From Verrucomicrobiales bacterium (GTDB lineage Bacteria; Verrucomicrobiota; Verrucomicrobiia; Verrucomicrobiales; DEV007), in assembly GCA_017991025.1 (NCBI GenBank), contig JAGNMT010000044.1:1-13989 (forward strand): a stretch of 13,989 nt of DNA, written 5' to 3'. The position numbers and the translations under genes were made by a program. The notes beneath the pieces were generated by a model that did not search any database, was not told the origin of the DNA, and saw only the letters and a list, made by a program, of their open reading frames with translations. Of the stretch, positions 13,234 through 13,989 are shown piece after piece. How positions within the stretch are numbered: position 1 is the stretch's first letter; the number at the start of each line of letters is the position of its first letter.

Positions 13234-13989
13234 TCAATAATCCCCCTCGCGCCAGGAGATCAGATGGGGACCTTTGTGGTTTTCATCCTTCTTTAGAATC
13301 CCGTGTCGATCAAGAAAGTCATCCATCACCCCGAGGCAGGCTTCATAGGACAGCGGATCGACATTAAGATTGAAGAAATGCTGATCCCGCCCCTCGAACT
13401 CCACGTATTCACAGGGGTTTTTCCTCCTCTCCATCTTCGCCGCAAACTCAGCCACATCCTCGTGAGATATGAGGCGATCTGCCGTCCCGTGCACCAACAA
13501 CATCGGTGGAAGACCGGAATCAATGTGAGAGGTAAGCGAAGCAAGGCGAGCCTCACTCGCGCTCGCAAATTGATCAAATCCGTAACTGCCCTTGCTCACA
13601 TCGATGATGGCGCTGAGCAGCACGACAGCATTGGGCTGAAAATCCGGCTGATTTTTATCCACGCCGGATTCCGATAACGGGGCACGCATGGCGGCACCGC
13701 CGGCAATATTGGCTCCAGCTCCGGCGCCGACGGCGACCAGACGGGTTCGGTCGATATGAAGAGACTCCGCATGGAGGCGGATAAAGCGGATCGCGGATCT
13801 ACCATCCTGAAGGGACTGGGTGGGACACGAACCGGGGTGGGAACTGCTGTTACGGTATTCAACAAGACCGCAGACAGCACCCCGCTCGACATAATACAGT
13901 GCGTGTGGTGCAAATTGCGTAATGTTTCCCCTGTCCCATGCTCCACTGTTGAAGAAAAGGAGAACAGGGCGCCCCGGTCCCTCTTTCAC
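13234..13989 (-). CDS. Alpha/beta hydrolase (BD-FAE-like), partial, active site degenerate
   Basis: The gene runs off the right edge, so its N-terminus is missing; positions below count from the first visible codon (251 residues). The fold is that of BD-FAE/Aes-type esterases: a strand with the oxyanion-hole region (LLFFNSGAWDRGN, 10-22), the EYRNSS strand, DGRSAIRFIRLHAESLHID, a nucleophile-elbow region, LLVHGTADRL with the acid Asp171, and the C-terminal FFN ... MDDFLDRHGIL. The key residues differ from the family norm. The elbow reads GAGAG (88-92) where GxSxG is expected, so the serine is Gly90. The usual HGFFN reads QHFFN (203-207), placing Gln at the histidine position. The HGG/GGG oxyanion segment reads NSG. 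It may be a non-catalytic relative. It lies 35 bases ahead of GH16 on the same strand. Confidence 0.8.
   Translation of the reverse strand: MKEGPGRPVLLFFNSGAWDRGNITQFAPHALYYVERGAVCGLVEYRNSSSHPGSCPTQSLQDGRSAIRFIRLHAESLHIDRTRLVAVGAGAGANIAGGAAMRAPLSESGVDKNQPDFQPNAVVLLSAIIDVSKGSYGFDQFASASEARLASLTSHIDSGLPPMLLVHGTADRLISHEDVAEFAAKMERRKNPCEYVEFEGRDQHFFNLNVDPLSYEACLGVMDDFLDRHGILKKDENHKGPHLISWREGDY

Noticed and set aside
1..13989. CRISPR arrays, tRNA/rRNA genes, transposases, integrases or phage genes
   Set aside because: No regularly spaced repeats, cloverleaf sequences or matching protein motifs were seen on either strand by eye. A covariance-model search was not possible.

Overview
The window reads as a chromosomal segment of a Gram-negative bacterium, most likely from the Verrucomicrobiota/Planctomycetota (PVC) group. 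This is inference. It rests on a short RpoD-like sigma factor, a secreted SHD1 plus PQQ-type beta-propeller protein, a BD-FAE-like alpha/beta hydrolase, a GTPase/roadblock module with long disordered partners, and sparse use of Shine-Dalgarno sequences. No tRNA, rRNA, CRISPR array, transposase or phage gene was seen. Ten complete genes and one partial gene are supported. Only the sigma factor is on the + strand.

Layout. Positions 1-492 are non-coding leader for a primary-type sigma-70 factor (493-1401). A 336-nt convergent gap holds a heptad-like inverted repeat and a weak terminator. From 9173 down to 1738 eight genes run on the - strand: a 641-aa disordered scaffold with a roadblock-like C-terminus (7248-9173), an MglA-type small GTPase (6589-7242), an MglB-like roadblock protein with an acidic tail (5424-6554), ExbB (4649-5332), ExbD (4217-4621), a TonB-like protein (3465-4184), a small membrane-anchored zinc-ribbon protein (3134-3373) and FabF (1738-2985). 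A 181-nt AT-rich gap with a promoter-like pair and an 8+8 palindrome lies ahead of the scaffold gene. Further along the same strand are a CPBP membrane protease with an extra N-terminal domain (9355-10734), a secreted SHD1/PQQ-propeller protein (10827-12263), a secreted GH16 glycoside hydrolase (12410-13198) and a hydrolase cut by the window edge that seems to have lost its catalytic serine and histidine (13234-13989).

The most interesting part is 3134-9173. A Ras-like GTPase and its probable roadblock regulator are read in the same direction as a complete proton-motive-force channel (ExbB/ExbD), a TonB-like transmitter and a cytoplasm-facing zinc ribbon. This part list resembles the Myxococcus gliding machinery, where MglA/MglB control an ExbB/ExbD-type motor (AglRQS) linked to Glt proteins carrying TonB and zinc-ribbon domains. 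The genes here are not close copies of those, and nothing in the sequence shows gliding. The supportable hypothesis is a GTPase-controlled, proton-driven envelope machine; the conservative alternative is an ordinary TonB system next to an unrelated polarity module.
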